Program-made: the position numbers and the translations under genes
Source: an uncultured Chthoniobacterales bacterium
Lineage (GTDB): Bacteria > Verrucomicrobiota > Verrucomicrobiia > Chthoniobacterales > UBA10450
Assembly: GCA_955652255.1 (NCBI GenBank)
Contig: CATPAW010000224.1
Location: 1 to 6,097 of the forward strand
Direction of reading: 5' to 3'
Length of the DNA: 6,097 bases
Shown: piece by piece, positions 5,868 to 6,097 of the stretch
Position numbering within the stretch: position 1 is the first letter of the stretch
Layout of the letters: each line of letters opens with the position of its first letter
The notes under the pieces: generated by a model
What the model was told of the DNA's origin: nothing
The model's input: only the letters and a program-made list of their open reading frames with translations
Database searches by the model: none

Positions 5868-6097
5868 TTACTGTGCCACCTCTTGTCGATGTACCGCCTC
5901 GTGAATCTCCCGCGCTTTCGCTTCGTCCACGGCGAGAATGTCCACAAAATCCTTTACATCAGCATCGCGCAGTCCTTCCAAATTCGTGAAGCCGGATTTA
6001 ACGAGCGTCACTGCCTGTTCCTCGGTAATCGGCAGGGCGCCGGCGAGTGTCTGGGCGGCTTGCGCAACTTTCTGTTCGACCGCCGTCGTGGTGGCGG
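5868..6097 (-). CDS. nusA: Transcription factor NusA, C-terminal end (partial)
   Basis: NusA binds RNA polymerase and modulates pausing, termination and antitermination. Only the last 75 residues are inside the window; the gene continues past the right edge. The visible part reads through ITEEQAVTLVKSGFTNLEGL and on to DVKDFVDILAVDEAKAREIHEAV, which is the helix-hairpin-helix type repeat found at the C-terminus of many NusA proteins, and it ends VAQ before TAA at 5870-5868. The identity rests on this domain plus position directly upstream of infB, where nusA sits in most bacteria. The S1 and KH domains that would confirm it lie outside the window, so the call is strong by context but partial by sequence. 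Confidence 0.82.
   Translation of the reverse strand, partial: ATTTAVEQKVAQAAQTLAGALPITEEQAVTLVKSGFTNLEGLRDADVKDFVDILAVDEAKAREIHEAVHRQEVAQ

Noticed and set aside
1..6097. tRNA, rRNA, CRISPR array or intact insertion sequence
   Set aside because: Apart from short intergenic gaps the window is covered by identified genes. No spaced direct-repeat array, tRNA-like cloverleaf or transposase was seen.

Overview
This window is almost entirely a conserved bacterial translation and cofactor operon, read on the minus strand. In transcription order it holds the 3' end of nusA, then infB (translation initiation factor IF2), rbfA (30S maturation factor), a DHH/DHHA1 phosphoesterase of the NrnA type, truB (tRNA pseudouridine-55 synthase) and ribF (bifunctional riboflavin kinase/FAD synthetase). 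This order (nusA-infB-rbfA-nrnA-truB-ribF) is a classic bacterial arrangement. All five complete genes have intact signature motifs and no frameshift. The organism cannot be named from sequence alone. GC-rich DNA, the long Lys/Ala/Pro-rich IF2 N-terminus, and GC-rich palindromic repeats in the intergenic gaps fit a soil Verrucomicrobiota-like bacterium, but that is tentative.

Layout, left to right. Positions 3-371 (+) are the 3' part of a small lineage-specific gene whose start lies left of the window. Its product is a coiled coil, an arginine-rich linker and a helix-turn-helix/winged-helix-like C-terminus. It converges on ribF, and the 50-base gap between the two stop codons is filled by a double palindrome that could end transcription from both sides. 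Then, on the minus strand: ribF (422-1351), truB (1369-2094, GTG start, overlapping nrnA by 26 bases), nrnA (2069-3049), a 103-base gap with a long stem-loop repeat, rbfA (3153-3503), a 76-base gap filled by a second repeat with strong hairpins, infB (3580-5814), a 53-base gap with a 7-bp inverted repeat, and the last 75 codons of nusA (5868 to the right edge). No gene-free stretch exceeds about 105 bases.

Functionally, NusA acts in elongation and antitermination, IF2 joins subunits at initiation, RbfA matures the 30S subunit, TruB modifies the tRNA T-loop, NrnA-type enzymes recycle nanoRNA and pAp, and RibF makes FMN and FAD. No previously undescribed system is evident in the operon itself. 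The items most worth a second look are the three palindromic intergenic elements, one with flanking 8-bp direct repeats, and the truncated coiled-coil/HTH gene at the left edge.
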